Source: a virus. Taken from it: a stretch of 21,127 nucleotides of DNA. Shown here in pieces: positions 7,678 to 14,556 of the stretch (positions are counted from its first letter, which is position 1; every line of letters starts with the position of its first letter). Where the stretch lies: positions 1 to 21,127 of the IMG/VR virus record IMGVR_UViG_3300022752_002920. One strand, given 5' to 3'. The position numbers and the translations under genes were made by a program. Under the pieces are notes generated by a model. It ran no database searches, was not told the origin of the DNA, and saw only the letters and a program-made list of their open reading frames with translations.

Positions 7678-8498
7678 TATCTGTCTACGGATCAACTGGG
7701 TTCATAGGATCTCGTTTTTGTTCGATGTTTGGAGATACTACGGTATCAATACCAAGAGAACAAGACGATCCTGCTTCAAGTGAAGTGCTGTATTTCATAA
7801 GCACTACTCACAACTACAATATATTCACAGAACCACACAAAGACATAGACACGAACATGAGTAAGTTGATATCGGTTCTTGAGGAGTGTAGAAAACTCCA
7901 CGGGCAGAAAACAGTTTTCAATTTCGTGAGTTCGTGGTTCGTGTACGGCATGAATGCCACTCTCAACACAAAAGAAACGGATCATTGCGACCCGCGAGGG
8001 TTTTATTCCATAACTAAAAGAGCGGCAGAGCAGATGCTGATCTGCTACTGCGAAACATTCGGAATGAGTTATCGTATACTTCGGCTTACCAATATTGTGG
8101 GAGAAACCGATCCTAAAGTTTCTCATCAGCGAAACGCTGTGCAGCACATGATCGGATTGCTGAAGAAAAACGAACCAGTCAAGTTGTACGACAATGGTTC
8201 GAACATACGGGACTTCATGTATGTGGATGATGCTTGCAGGGGTATTGATGTGTGCGTCCGAACTGCCCCGATGAATGAAACCATAAACATCAGCAACACA
8301 CAGCCAATTGAAATTGGAAGCGTGATTCGTTATGCAAAGGAGAAATTGAATTCTTCCTCTCCTCTTGTTTCCATTGATCCTCCACACTTCCACAAAGTCG
8401 TACAGGTGAAAGATGTGTGTCTAAATACAGACAAACTTCGATCCTACGGATATCAACCCACCATAAATACTCTTGAAGCAATCGACAGATTGCTGTGA
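7674..8498 (+). CDS. Extended SDR NAD(P)-dependent sugar-nucleotide epimerase/reductase
   Basis: This 274-residue protein starts with MISVYGSTGFIGSRF, whose GSTGFIG (6-12) is the dinucleotide loop. FVSSWFVYG at 84-92 carries the catalytic Ser, and Y111/K115 in GFYSITKRAAEQ form the YxxxK pair. LRLTNIVGE and NIRDFMYVDDACRG are typical extended-SDR blocks that bind the sugar nucleotide. It is short for the class (usually 300-340). The segment after the first strand is reduced (residues 20-45), so cofactor preference cannot be judged. It could be the 4-keto reductase of a deoxy-sugar pathway. It overlaps the upstream gene by ATGA. Confidence 0.82.
   Translation: MISVYGSTGFIGSRFCSMFGDTTVSIPREQDDPASSEVLYFISTTHNYNIFTEPHKDIDTNMSKLISVLEECRKLHGQKTVFNFVSSWFVYGMNATLNTKETDHCDPRGFYSITKRAAEQMLICYCETFGMSYRILRLTNIVGETDPKVSHQRNAVQHMIGLLKKNEPVKLYDNGSNIRDFMYVDDACRGIDVCVRTAPMNETINISNTQPIEIGSVIRYAKEKLNSSSPLVSIDPPHFHKVVQVKDVCLNTDKLRSYGYQPTINTLEAIDRLL
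8462..8469 (+). promoter_or_regulatory. Weak candidate late promoter (CATAAATA)
   Basis: CATAAATA lies inside the end of the SDR gene, 48 bases before the DUF2061 ATG. It matches seven of eight bases of the T4 late -10 element. It is also a plain Thr-Ile-Asn-Thr coding stretch, so chance is a fair explanation. Confidence 0.2.
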
Positions 8499-8516
8499 GT
8501 ACCGTGAAAGAACATC

Positions 8517-8753
8517 ATGTATACAGAAACAAAAAAGAGAAGTTGGACAAAGACCGTTGTTTGGCGGCTTATAGCCACCGCAAACAGTTTTGCGATACTG
8601 GCAGCAGCCATTACAGGCAGTGCTTTATGGAATGCCGTCTGCATGAACATAACGGGACTTTTTGTGTACTATTTCTATGAACGAATATGGAATCGTATTT
8701 CTTGGGGAAAAGTTCTAGTGAAGGTTCAAAATAATGGAGGCGAGCATGAATAA
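8517..8753 (+). CDS. Small DUF2061-type membrane protein
   Basis: This is a 78-residue protein with two predicted membrane helices, about 17-36 and 37-54. The start KKRSWTKTVVWRLIATANSF and the block FYERIWNRISWG at 53-64 match the DUF2061 pattern, in which a basic Trp-Arg start precedes two helices and a HERIWN-like end. The family has no assigned reaction; members occur alone or fused to APS kinase. It would insert in the inner membrane with the basic N-terminus inside by the positive-inside rule. It overlaps the next SDR gene by 8 bases. A competing frame at 8495-8680 lacks any family signal. In this cluster it may help anchor or export a glycan, which is a guess. Confidence 0.75.
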   Translation: MYTETKKRSWTKTVVWRLIATANSFAILAAAITGSALWNAVCMNITGLFVYYFYERIWNRISWGKVLVKVQNNGGEHE

Positions 8754-9717
8754 AGTCATGGTTGTTGGTGGGGCTGGCTACATCGGAACTTTGATTTCAT
8801 CTGAACTGCATGATCGGGGATACGATGTTAGCATTGTGGATCTCTTGTGGTTTGGGAACCATCTTCCCGCCGAGTTAAAGAATCGGGTAAGGGTTTGTGA
8901 TGTATTTGATCTGAAGCAGTCCGATCTTGAGGGCTTTGATGCAGTGGTGTTTGTTGCTGGACTGTCAAACGACCCTATGGCAGACTATTCTCCTGGCAAA
9001 AACTTCATCTCCAATTCTGCAAGTCCAGCGTATCTGGCGTATATCGCAAAGAAGGCTGGTGTGAAGCGAATGGTTTACGCCAGTAGTTGCTCCGTGTACG
9101 GATACGCGGTGGATGAGTTTTATGATGAAAGCGGTCCCACCACCGCCGTTTATCCGTATGGAATATCCAAACTCCAAGGCGAAAGATCGGTCATGCAGTT
9201 GGCATCCGAAGATTTTTCGGTGATTGCGTTCCGTAAAGGAACCGTTTCGGGGGTCAGTCCTCGTATGAGATTTGATCTAGTCGTGAATGCGATGTTCAAG
9301 ACAGCGGTTTCCTCCAACACAATAACCATGAGCAATCCGTCCATATGGCGACCCGTGTTGTCAATAAAGGATTGTGTGTCTGCATATGTTCGCGCAATAG
9401 AAGCAGACAGTCACATATCTGGTGTGTTCAATGTTGCTTCCGAGAATTGTACCGTGGGAGCGATTGCCGATGTGGTTCGAACAACCGTTCAAGAAAAACT
9501 GTCCATCAAACCCATCATAATCAACAACAACATTCAAGATGTTCGAAACTACAAGGTTGACTGCACCAAGGCTACCACGGTTTTGGGATTCGTTCCCCAC
9601 AACAATGTGAGGAGTATTGTGGAAGATTTGATTGCAAACAGGGATAGTTTCGGTAACATGGAAGATCCTAGGTACTACAACATCAAGACTTTTGTGGACA
9701 TGGAGAAAACCAAGTGA
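8746..9717 (+). CDS. Extended SDR sugar-nucleotide epimerase/dehydratase
   Basis: This is a 323-residue extended SDR protein. VVGGAGYIGTLISSEL gives the GxxGxxG loop at 8-14. VYASSCSVYG at 110-119 supplies the catalytic Ser. Y138-GIS-K142 is the YxxxK pair. FRKGTVSGVSPRMRFDLVVNAM and RPVLSIKDCVSAYVRAI are typical substrate-domain blocks. The ATG at 8746 is chosen over 8734 because GGAGG at 8736-8740 sits 5 bases before it. The stop overlaps the next GTG start (GTGA), which ties it to the 3-dehydrase gene. It may be a 4-keto reductase or epimerase acting on the product of that enzyme. The exact reaction is not readable. Confidence 0.85.
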   Translation: MNKVMVVGGAGYIGTLISSELHDRGYDVSIVDLLWFGNHLPAELKNRVRVCDVFDLKQSDLEGFDAVVFVAGLSNDPMADYSPGKNFISNSASPAYLAYIAKKAGVKRMVYASSCSVYGYAVDEFYDESGPTTAVYPYGISKLQGERSVMQLASEDFSVIAFRKGTVSGVSPRMRFDLVVNAMFKTAVSSNTITMSNPSIWRPVLSIKDCVSAYVRAIEADSHISGVFNVASENCTVGAIADVVRTTVQEKLSIKPIIINNNIQDVRNYKVDCTKATTVLGFVPHNNVRSIVEDLIANRDSFGNMEDPRYYNIKTFVDMEKTK

Positions 9718-11048
9718 CTGAATTGACCATATCAAAAATCACGGAAACGCTTCACGAAGCGATTAGAAATCGCCTTGCAGAAAACAAGAAGCAGTGGATC
9801 GCTGGACAGAGTTGGGTACAGTATGCAGGAAACTATTTTACGGACGAAGAATACATCGCCGCAATAGATTGCTTGCTGAATGGCTGGCTTGCACTGGGAG
9901 AAAACGGAATTCGTTTTGAAAACAAGTTTTGCTCTCGTCTTGGAAAGGATCACGGCTGTCTTTCGAACAGCGGATCTAGCGCAAACCTGTTGATGGTGAC
10001 GGCATTGAGTTCCAAGAAACTGTGGAATATGCCGAAGGGAACCAAGATCATCACCCCCGTTGCGGGCTTCCCGACAACTATCAATCCAATAGTCCAAAAC
10101 GGGTACGAGCCAGTGTTCATCGACATTGAGTTGGACACGCTCAACCTGAATATTGAACAGTTGGAGTCTGCTGCAAAGGCTGGTGCAAGTGCATTGGTGT
10201 TTGCTCATGTTCTCGGAAATCCGCCAAACATGGATGCCGTGATGGATATTGTCAAGCGGTACAACTTGGTTCTTCTTGAGGACTGCTGCGATGCTCTTGG
10301 AAGCACATATAAAGGTCAGCCGCTTGGATCTTTTGGAGAACTTGCAACCTGTTCTTTCTATCCTGCCCACCACATAAGCATGGGAGAAGGAGGATTTGTT
10401 GCCACAAGAACAAAAGAACAGGAAATGGTTGTCAAGAGTCTCCGAGAATGGGGCAGAGGTTGTTACTGTTCTGGTAAAGCGGCTTCATGCCTCAAGAACG
10501 GGATGTGCAAGAAGCGATTCAGCAACTGGTTGCCCTCTCTGCCAGATGAGATTTTCGACCATAAGTTCGTGTACGAAGAGATAGGATACAATCTGAAGCC
10601 ACTTGATCTACAGGCTGCTATGGGAATAGTTCAGTTGGACAAACTTCAGTGGATCATTGACCGAAGAAAGCACAACTATCAGAGACTAATGAGCATCTTT
10701 TCGAAATACGAAGACAGGTTCATTTTGCCGAAGGCTACCGATGGATCTGATCCAGCGTGGTTTGCCTTCCCGATGACGGTCAGAGAAAATTCTGGTTTCA
10801 AGAGGAGCGATATCACTGGCTACTTTGAAGACAACAAGATACAGACCCGCAACTACTTTGCTGGAAACATTCTGTTGCAGCCTGCGTACAGCGGATTCGT
10901 GAACTTTGACCCAGTGAAAGCATTTCCTATGGCTACCACAGCAACAACGAACACATTCTTTCTTGGAACAAGCCCCGTTATTACTGATGAACATATTGAC
11001 TATATTGAACAAACCTTGAATGCATTTTTTGAAAGCAAAATCAAATGA
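9714..11048 (+). CDS. E1-type iron-sulfur PMP-dependent sugar-nucleotide 3-dehydrase (RfbH/DdhC-like)
   Basis: This 444-residue DegT/DnrJ/EryC1-fold protein is likely to remove the 3-hydroxyl from a 4-keto-6-deoxy sugar nucleotide on the way to 3,6-dideoxy sugars. CSFYPAHHISMGEGG at 213-227 has His219 where aminotransferases have the PLP-binding Lys; this is the hallmark of 3-dehydrases (His220 in Yersinia E1). Cysteines C192, C250, C252 and C259 fit the E1 [2Fe-2S] pattern C-x57-C-x1-C-x7-C except that the last gap is 6; C265 just before KKRF is an alternative ligand. REWGRGCYC and IGYNLKPLDLQAAMG are RfbH-like blocks. Length matches RfbH (about 437). The start is GTG 9714, overlapping the upstream stop. 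No CDP-glucose 4,6-dehydratase or E3-type reductase was recognised here. Confidence 0.87.
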   Translation: MTELTISKITETLHEAIRNRLAENKKQWIAGQSWVQYAGNYFTDEEYIAAIDCLLNGWLALGENGIRFENKFCSRLGKDHGCLSNSGSSANLLMVTALSSKKLWNMPKGTKIITPVAGFPTTINPIVQNGYEPVFIDIELDTLNLNIEQLESAAKAGASALVFAHVLGNPPNMDAVMDIVKRYNLVLLEDCCDALGSTYKGQPLGSFGELATCSFYPAHHISMGEGGFVATRTKEQEMVVKSLREWGRGCYCSGKAASCLKNGMCKKRFSNWLPSLPDEIFDHKFVYEEIGYNLKPLDLQAAMGIVQLDKLQWIIDRRKHNYQRLMSIFSKYEDRFILPKATDGSDPAWFAFPMTVRENSGFKRSDITGYFEDNKIQTRNYFAGNILLQPAYSGFVNFDPVKAFPMATTATTNTFFLGTSPVITDEHIDYIEQTLNAFFESKIK

Positions 11049-11950
11049 AAGCATTAGTAACTGGTGGAGCAGGTTTCATTGGATCTACTCTGGTAGATCG
11101 TCTGATTGCAGACGGACATGATGTCACGGTGATCGACAACGAATCATCGGATGCACACGATCAGTTCTATTGGAATCCTGCTGCTAAAAACTACAAGTAC
11201 GATATCAATGATTGTGTCATGGTTCGTAGATTGTATGAAGGTGTGGATACTGTTTTCCATTTTTCAGCAGAAGCACGAATTCAGCCGTGCATGGAAGATC
11301 CGCTGAAGGCGGTGGAAGCAAATATGCTTGGCACAGCAAGCGTATTGCAGTGCGCCCGTGTGTGTGGTGTAAAGCGGGTAGTGTATTCTTCAACATCTGC
11401 TGCCTATGGATTGAACAATACTCCTCCACTGATAGAAACCATGCCCAATGATTGTCTCAATCCATATTCGTTAACTAAGGTTGGTGGAGAAGAATTGTGC
11501 AAGATGTATTCCAAACTATACGGATTGGAAACCATCATCTTCCGTTATTTCAATGTCTACGGAGAGAGACAGCCTTTGCGTGGACAATATGCTCCTGTGA
11601 TCGGGATCTTTCTGCGTCAACGAGCAGCAGGGGAGTCCATGACCGTTGTTGGCGATGGAGAGCAGCGGAGAGATTTCATTCATGTGGGAGATGTAGTCGA
11701 AGCCAACATCAAGGCATCAGAATTTGTTGCTCCACACAATCACTGGGAATGGGGTCAGGTCTACAATATTGGAACTGGCAAAAATCATTCCATTAATCAG
11801 ATTGCTGCTCTTGTAGGTGGAGATAAGATACATATTAGTCCTCGTCAGGGTGAGTCTCGAATTACTCTAGCAAACACAACCAAAGCAAAAGAACACCTTG
11901 GATGGACACCGAAAGTTCGTCTTGAAGACTGGATTGCCGAGCATAAATAA
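11045..11950 (+). CDS. UDP-glucose 4-epimerase-like SDR
   Basis: This 301-residue extended SDR begins MKALVTGGAGFIGSTLVDRL with GGAGFIG at 7-13 and an Asp at the end of the second strand (VIDNESS), which favours NAD. VFHFSAEARIQ at 70-80, VVYSSTSAAYG at 112-122 with the catalytic Ser/Thr, and Y141-SLT-K145 complete the active site. FRYFNVYGERQ and RRDFIHVGDVVEANI are blocks of the GalE/WbpP-type epimerase group. It probably interconverts a gluco- and galacto-configured UDP-sugar, but a 4,6-dehydratase or other epimerase role is possible. It overlaps the 3-dehydrase gene by ATGA. Its stop lies inside a late-promoter-like CATAAATA. Confidence 0.87.
   Translation: MKALVTGGAGFIGSTLVDRLIADGHDVTVIDNESSDAHDQFYWNPAAKNYKYDINDCVMVRRLYEGVDTVFHFSAEARIQPCMEDPLKAVEANMLGTASVLQCARVCGVKRVVYSSTSAAYGLNNTPPLIETMPNDCLNPYSLTKVGGEELCKMYSKLYGLETIIFRYFNVYGERQPLRGQYAPVIGIFLRQRAAGESMTVVGDGEQRRDFIHVGDVVEANIKASEFVAPHNHWEWGQVYNIGTGKNHSINQIAALVGGDKIHISPRQGESRITLANTTKAKEHLGWTPKVRLEDWIAEHK
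11942..11949 (+). promoter_or_regulatory. Candidate T4-type late promoter (CATAAATA)
   Basis: CATAAATA sits at the very end of the epimerase gene, 23 bases before the next ATG, and matches the NATAAATA form of the T4-like late promoter. Together with the same octamer at 13133 it marks gene starts where the DNA becomes GC-rich. The site partly encodes the last codons, so chance is not excluded. Confidence 0.4.
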
Positions 11951-11972
11951 CCGTAACAGGAGATCGTGAACA

Positions 11973-13169
11973 ATGTCTACAGTATGCCTCTCTATGATCG
12001 TCAAGAACGAAACCAAGATTCTGCATGAGTGCTTGGACTCCATTCATCCCCATATTGACTACTGGGTGATCGTGGACACAGGCTCCACGGACGGAACTCA
12101 GGAATACATCAAGAAGTACTTTGCCGAGAAGGGAATTCCTGGTGAACTGATTGAGAAGCCGTGGATCAACTTTGGACACAACCGCAGCGAAGCACTTGAT
12201 CTGTGTGCAGGCAAGGCTGACTACGCGTGGATGATTGATGCAGACGACCGCGTGGTTGGAAGATTCAAGTATCCCCACGGCAAGAACCTCACCGCTGACG
12301 CTTACGCCATCAAGTGCGGACGCGATCAGTGCGTGTGGTGGCGCAACCAAATCTTCAAGACAGGGATTGGCTGGAAGTATGTGGGCATTCTGCACGAATA
12401 CGCCCACTGCGACAAGCAGCCGCTCCACCAAGAGAAGATTGAGGGCGACTACTACCTTGAGGCGCGTACACTCGGTCAGGAGCGCAACGGCAATGTGACA
12501 CCCGTGGAGAAGTACTCCAAGGATGCCGAACTGCTCGTAGAGGCTCTGAAGACGGAGCCGAACAACTCTCGCTACCAGTTCTATCTTGGGCAGTCTTACT
12601 TTGACTCGCAGCAGTGGGACAAGGCGATTGAAGCGTACTACAAGCGGGTGGAGATGGGTGGATGGGAAGAGGAGTGCTACTACTCCCTGTTCCGCATCGC
12701 GCTCTGCGAAATCTCCAAGGAGTCTGCCTGGCCAGTGGTTCAGCAGAAGTTCCTTGATGCCTACGACTACCGCCCGTGCCGCGCCGAACCACTCCACGCC
12801 ATAGCGCGGTTCCTGCGGATGAACGGTCGCCCACGCGCTGCCTACCTGTTTGCCAAGGAAGCCGCTCAGATCCCGTATCCGCAGCAGGACATTCTGTTCA
12901 TTGACACCAATGTGTACAAGTGGATGGCACTGGACGAACTGGCGGCTACAGCGTTCTATGTGCATGACTACAAGAGCGGTTTTGCTGCCTGTGAAGCCCT
13001 TCTGAAGCAGAACAGACTGCCAGAGAGCGAGATTGAGCGTAATCAGAAGAATCACGCCGCATATCTGGAAAAAATGCAGCAGATTGGGCGTATGCAGCCA
13101 CAGCAGGCTCCCGTGCCGCAGACTGTTCCCGCCATAAATAAGACAAGAACCTTCAAGCGGAGAAAGTAA
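11973..13169 (+). CDS. Family 2 glycosyltransferase with C-terminal helical repeats
   Basis: This 398-residue protein has an N-terminal GT-A domain: LSMIVKNETKILHECLDSI at 6-24, WVIVDTGSTDGTQEYI at 31-46 and WMIDADDRVVG at 86-96 with the DxD-type motif. After about residue 180 it turns into helical hairpins with TPR-like features (NNSRYQFYLGQSYFDSQQWDKAIEAYYKR near 192-220, repeated more loosely to about 370). It ends in a Pro/Gln linker and a basic tail TFKRRK. Such GT2-plus-TPR proteins are common in bacterial and phage glycan or glycopeptide pathways, where the repeats hold a protein or glycan acceptor. AGGAGA precedes ATG 11973. Composition is GC-rich, like the later genes rather than the sugar block. 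Confidence 0.85.
   Translation: MSTVCLSMIVKNETKILHECLDSIHPHIDYWVIVDTGSTDGTQEYIKKYFAEKGIPGELIEKPWINFGHNRSEALDLCAGKADYAWMIDADDRVVGRFKYPHGKNLTADAYAIKCGRDQCVWWRNQIFKTGIGWKYVGILHEYAHCDKQPLHQEKIEGDYYLEARTLGQERNGNVTPVEKYSKDAELLVEALKTEPNNSRYQFYLGQSYFDSQQWDKAIEAYYKRVEMGGWEEECYYSLFRIALCEISKESAWPVVQQKFLDAYDYRPCRAEPLHAIARFLRMNGRPRAAYLFAKEAAQIPYPQQDILFIDTNVYKWMALDELAATAFYVHDYKSGFAACEALLKQNRLPESEIERNQKNHAAYLEKMQQIGRMQPQQAPVPQTVPAINKTRTFKRRK
13133..13140 (+). promoter_or_regulatory. Candidate T4-type late promoter (CATAAATA)
   Basis: The octamer lies within the last codons of the glycosyltransferase gene, 32 bases before the ATG of the 43-residue gene. Its distance suits a short leader. It matches the T4-like late -10 element at seven of eight positions. 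It would serve 13172-13937, which includes a structural-like protein. Confidence 0.4.
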
Positions 13170-13171
13170 CA

Positions 13172-13303
13172 ATGGCAAAGAACTCACGGAGCGGAAAAGG
13201 CACGGGCGGATTCGCAAGCGCAAAGACCCGCCGCGCACGAAAGTACGCGGTACTCGTCAAGGCTAACAATCGCGCTCGTAACGCCGCAGCAAAGGCACGG
13301 TAA
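13172..13303 (+). CDS. Very basic 43-residue protein
   Basis: This short gene starts at ATG 13172 and ends in TAA at 13301-13303; its last base is the first base of the next ATG (TAATG). The product begins MAKNSRSGKGTGGF and continues with about a dozen Lys/Arg in 43 residues and an Ala/Arg-rich helix at the end. I do not recognise it. The charge suggests nucleic-acid binding or a role in packaging or condensing DNA. The tight coupling to the next gene and the candidate late promoter upstream support that it is translated. Confidence 0.6.
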   Translation: MAKNSRSGKGTGGFASAKTRRARKYAVLVKANNRARNAAAKAR

Positions 13304-13725
13304 TGGCATCAGCGTACTACGACATTAACGCACAGCAGCATTCCACTCTGAACTTTCATGCAGAGTACTACGACGAGAACGGCAATGCCGTTGATCTGAC
13401 GGGATACACTGCGCGACTCCATGTTCGTCCAAACAATGACTCCTCCAAACTGTATCTCATGGTCACCACATCGGGGGTGACGAGCGGAGGTTCCACAGGT
13501 GAGTTTGGCTCAACCGCTGGCATCAGCGGCAGCGGCGGCATATTCCTGAACAAGGGCGAGACGGGCGGGGTTTTCACTGGCGGCATCCTTATCACCGCCG
13601 ATGCCACCACGATGGGATATGTCCGTGTGGGATCGTGGAAGTATTCGCTTGACATCACGAAGGGTGTCACCACGGACGAACTCATGCAGGGTCAGTTCGT
13701 GGTGGCTCCGAAGAACACCCGATGA
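13303..13725 (+). CDS. Structural-like beta-rich protein
   Basis: This is a 140-residue protein with no enzyme motif. It starts YYDINAQQHSTLNFHAEYYDENGNAVDLTGYTARLHVRP, a strand-rich segment like the N-terminal domains of baseplate/tail-associated proteins (BppU-like) and similar cyanophage proteins. A Gly/Ser/Thr-rich middle (about 55-90) looks flexible. VRVGSWKYSLDITKGVTTDELMQGQFVVAP forms the final strands. It may be a minor virion or adhesion protein. This reading is an impression from composition and layout, not from a recognised family. It is tightly coupled on both sides (TAATG and ATGA). Confidence 0.65.
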   Translation: MASAYYDINAQQHSTLNFHAEYYDENGNAVDLTGYTARLHVRPNNDSSKLYLMVTTSGVTSGGSTGEFGSTAGISGSGGIFLNKGETGGVFTGGILITADATTMGYVRVGSWKYSLDITKGVTTDELMQGQFVVAPKNTR

Positions 13726-13937
13726 AACTGAAGGTCAAGGAAACTTCGTATTCCGTGAAGCCAAAGCAGGACGAGGGAAAACTCGTTGTGCGCTACGACT
13801 CATTCACGGTAAAGCCCAAGCCACGCGGAGTGAAGATTTACGAAAGCAAACTCACCTCCGTGCTGAAGCACGACCGCCGCAGCGGTGTGCGTATTCAAAA
13901 AGTGCAGAACAACAAGATTCTGAAGCAGTGGGATTGA
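13722..13937 (+). CDS. Unrecognised basic 71-residue protein
   Basis: The gene overlaps the upstream stop by ATGA. The product is Lys/Val-rich, soluble, with alternating short strands (KLKVKETSYSVKPK, KLVVRYDSFTVKPKP) that look like an internal repeat of about 20 residues, followed by VKIYESKLTSVLKHDRRSG. No family is recognised. It ends just where the dUTPase promoter begins, so it closes this small operon. Confidence 0.6.
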   Translation: MKLKVKETSYSVKPKQDEGKLVVRYDSFTVKPKPRGVKIYESKLTSVLKHDRRSGVRIQKVQNNKILKQWD

Positions 13938-13961
13938 CTCCTCTGCGACTTGTGATACAAT
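13934..13961 (+). promoter_or_regulatory. Sigma70-like promoter for the dUTPase operon
   Basis: TTGACT at 13934-13939, a 16-base spacer and TACAAT at 13956-13961 form a near-consensus pair, and TG at 13953-13954 gives an extended -10. Transcription would start near 13968, leaving a leader of about 15 bases with AAAGGAG before ATG 13983. T4 early promoters are of this host-sigma type. The -35 overlaps the end of the preceding gene. Confidence 0.65.
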
Positions 13962-13982
13962 CCCATCAAAGGAGACTTCATC

Positions 13983-14555
13983 ATGGACAAGCCTACACTT
14001 GGTTTCTATATCATTCCAGACACAGGCGCAACTGTTCCCACATTTGCAACAGACGGCTCCGCGTGTTTTGACATCTGTGCGCGTTTCCACCACGATCCCG
14101 AAAACTCCGACACCGATTGGGAAGCCCACAAGCCCGTGGTTGCCTACGGTCCACAGAATGTAAAGATGGAAATGCATCCCACGCAGGGAGTGCTTGATGT
14201 TCCTGCGGGATGGCGGTTCCTTGTTCCCACGGGACTCATCCTAGACATTCCCGAAGGCTACTCTGTGCGCCTTCATGCCCGTAGCGGACTCGCCCTGAAG
14301 GAAGGCTTGGTGCTTGCTAACGCAGAGGGCGTGATTGACTCCGACTACACCGATGAACTGAAGGTGATGGTGACCGCCGTGAGCAACTGCTTGGTGAGCA
14401 TCCCCAACGGATCGCGCATCTGCCAGGCAGAACTGGTGCGGAATCAGCCTGTGGAGTTTGCAAAGATTGATCACCCGCCCCTGAAGAAGACGCAGCGTGA
14501 AGGCGGATTCGGCAGCACGGGACAGTTTTCATGGGACGCTAACAAGGGAGCCTAA
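13983..14555 (+). CDS. dut: dUTP diphosphatase
   Basis: This 190-residue trimeric-type dUTPase hydrolyses dUTP to dUMP and pyrophosphate, keeping uracil out of DNA and supplying dTTP precursor. All five motifs are visible: I TDGSACFDICA at 23-33, II ARSGLAL at 99-105, III GVIDSDYTDEL at 116-126 with the catalytic Asp and Tyr, IV NGSRICQAELV at 142-152, and V REGGFGSTG at 172-180 as the flexible C-terminal arm. The usual length is about 150; the extra 40 residues lie between motifs I and II (about 34-73). AAAGGAG precedes ATG 13983. It is the first gene after a strong promoter and so probably an early gene. Confidence 0.95.
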   Translation: MDKPTLGFYIIPDTGATVPTFATDGSACFDICARFHHDPENSDTDWEAHKPVVAYGPQNVKMEMHPTQGVLDVPAGWRFLVPTGLILDIPEGYSVRLHARSGLALKEGLVLANAEGVIDSDYTDELKVMVTAVSNCLVSIPNGSRICQAELVRNQPVEFAKIDHPPLKKTQREGGFGSTGQFSWDANKGA

Positions 14556-14556
14556 T

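Noticed and set aside
8495-8680. Alternative 61-codon frame overlapping the DUF2061 gene
   Set aside because: It has no family signal, and the 8517-8753 frame gives a clear DUF2061 pattern with two membrane helices.
11862-13238. Long minus-strand open frame (458 codons) opposite the GT2-TPR gene
   Set aside because: It mirrors a well-supported plus-strand glycosyltransferase with clear motifs; its translation is Leu/Val/His-rich without any family signal, and no gene in the window is on the minus strand.
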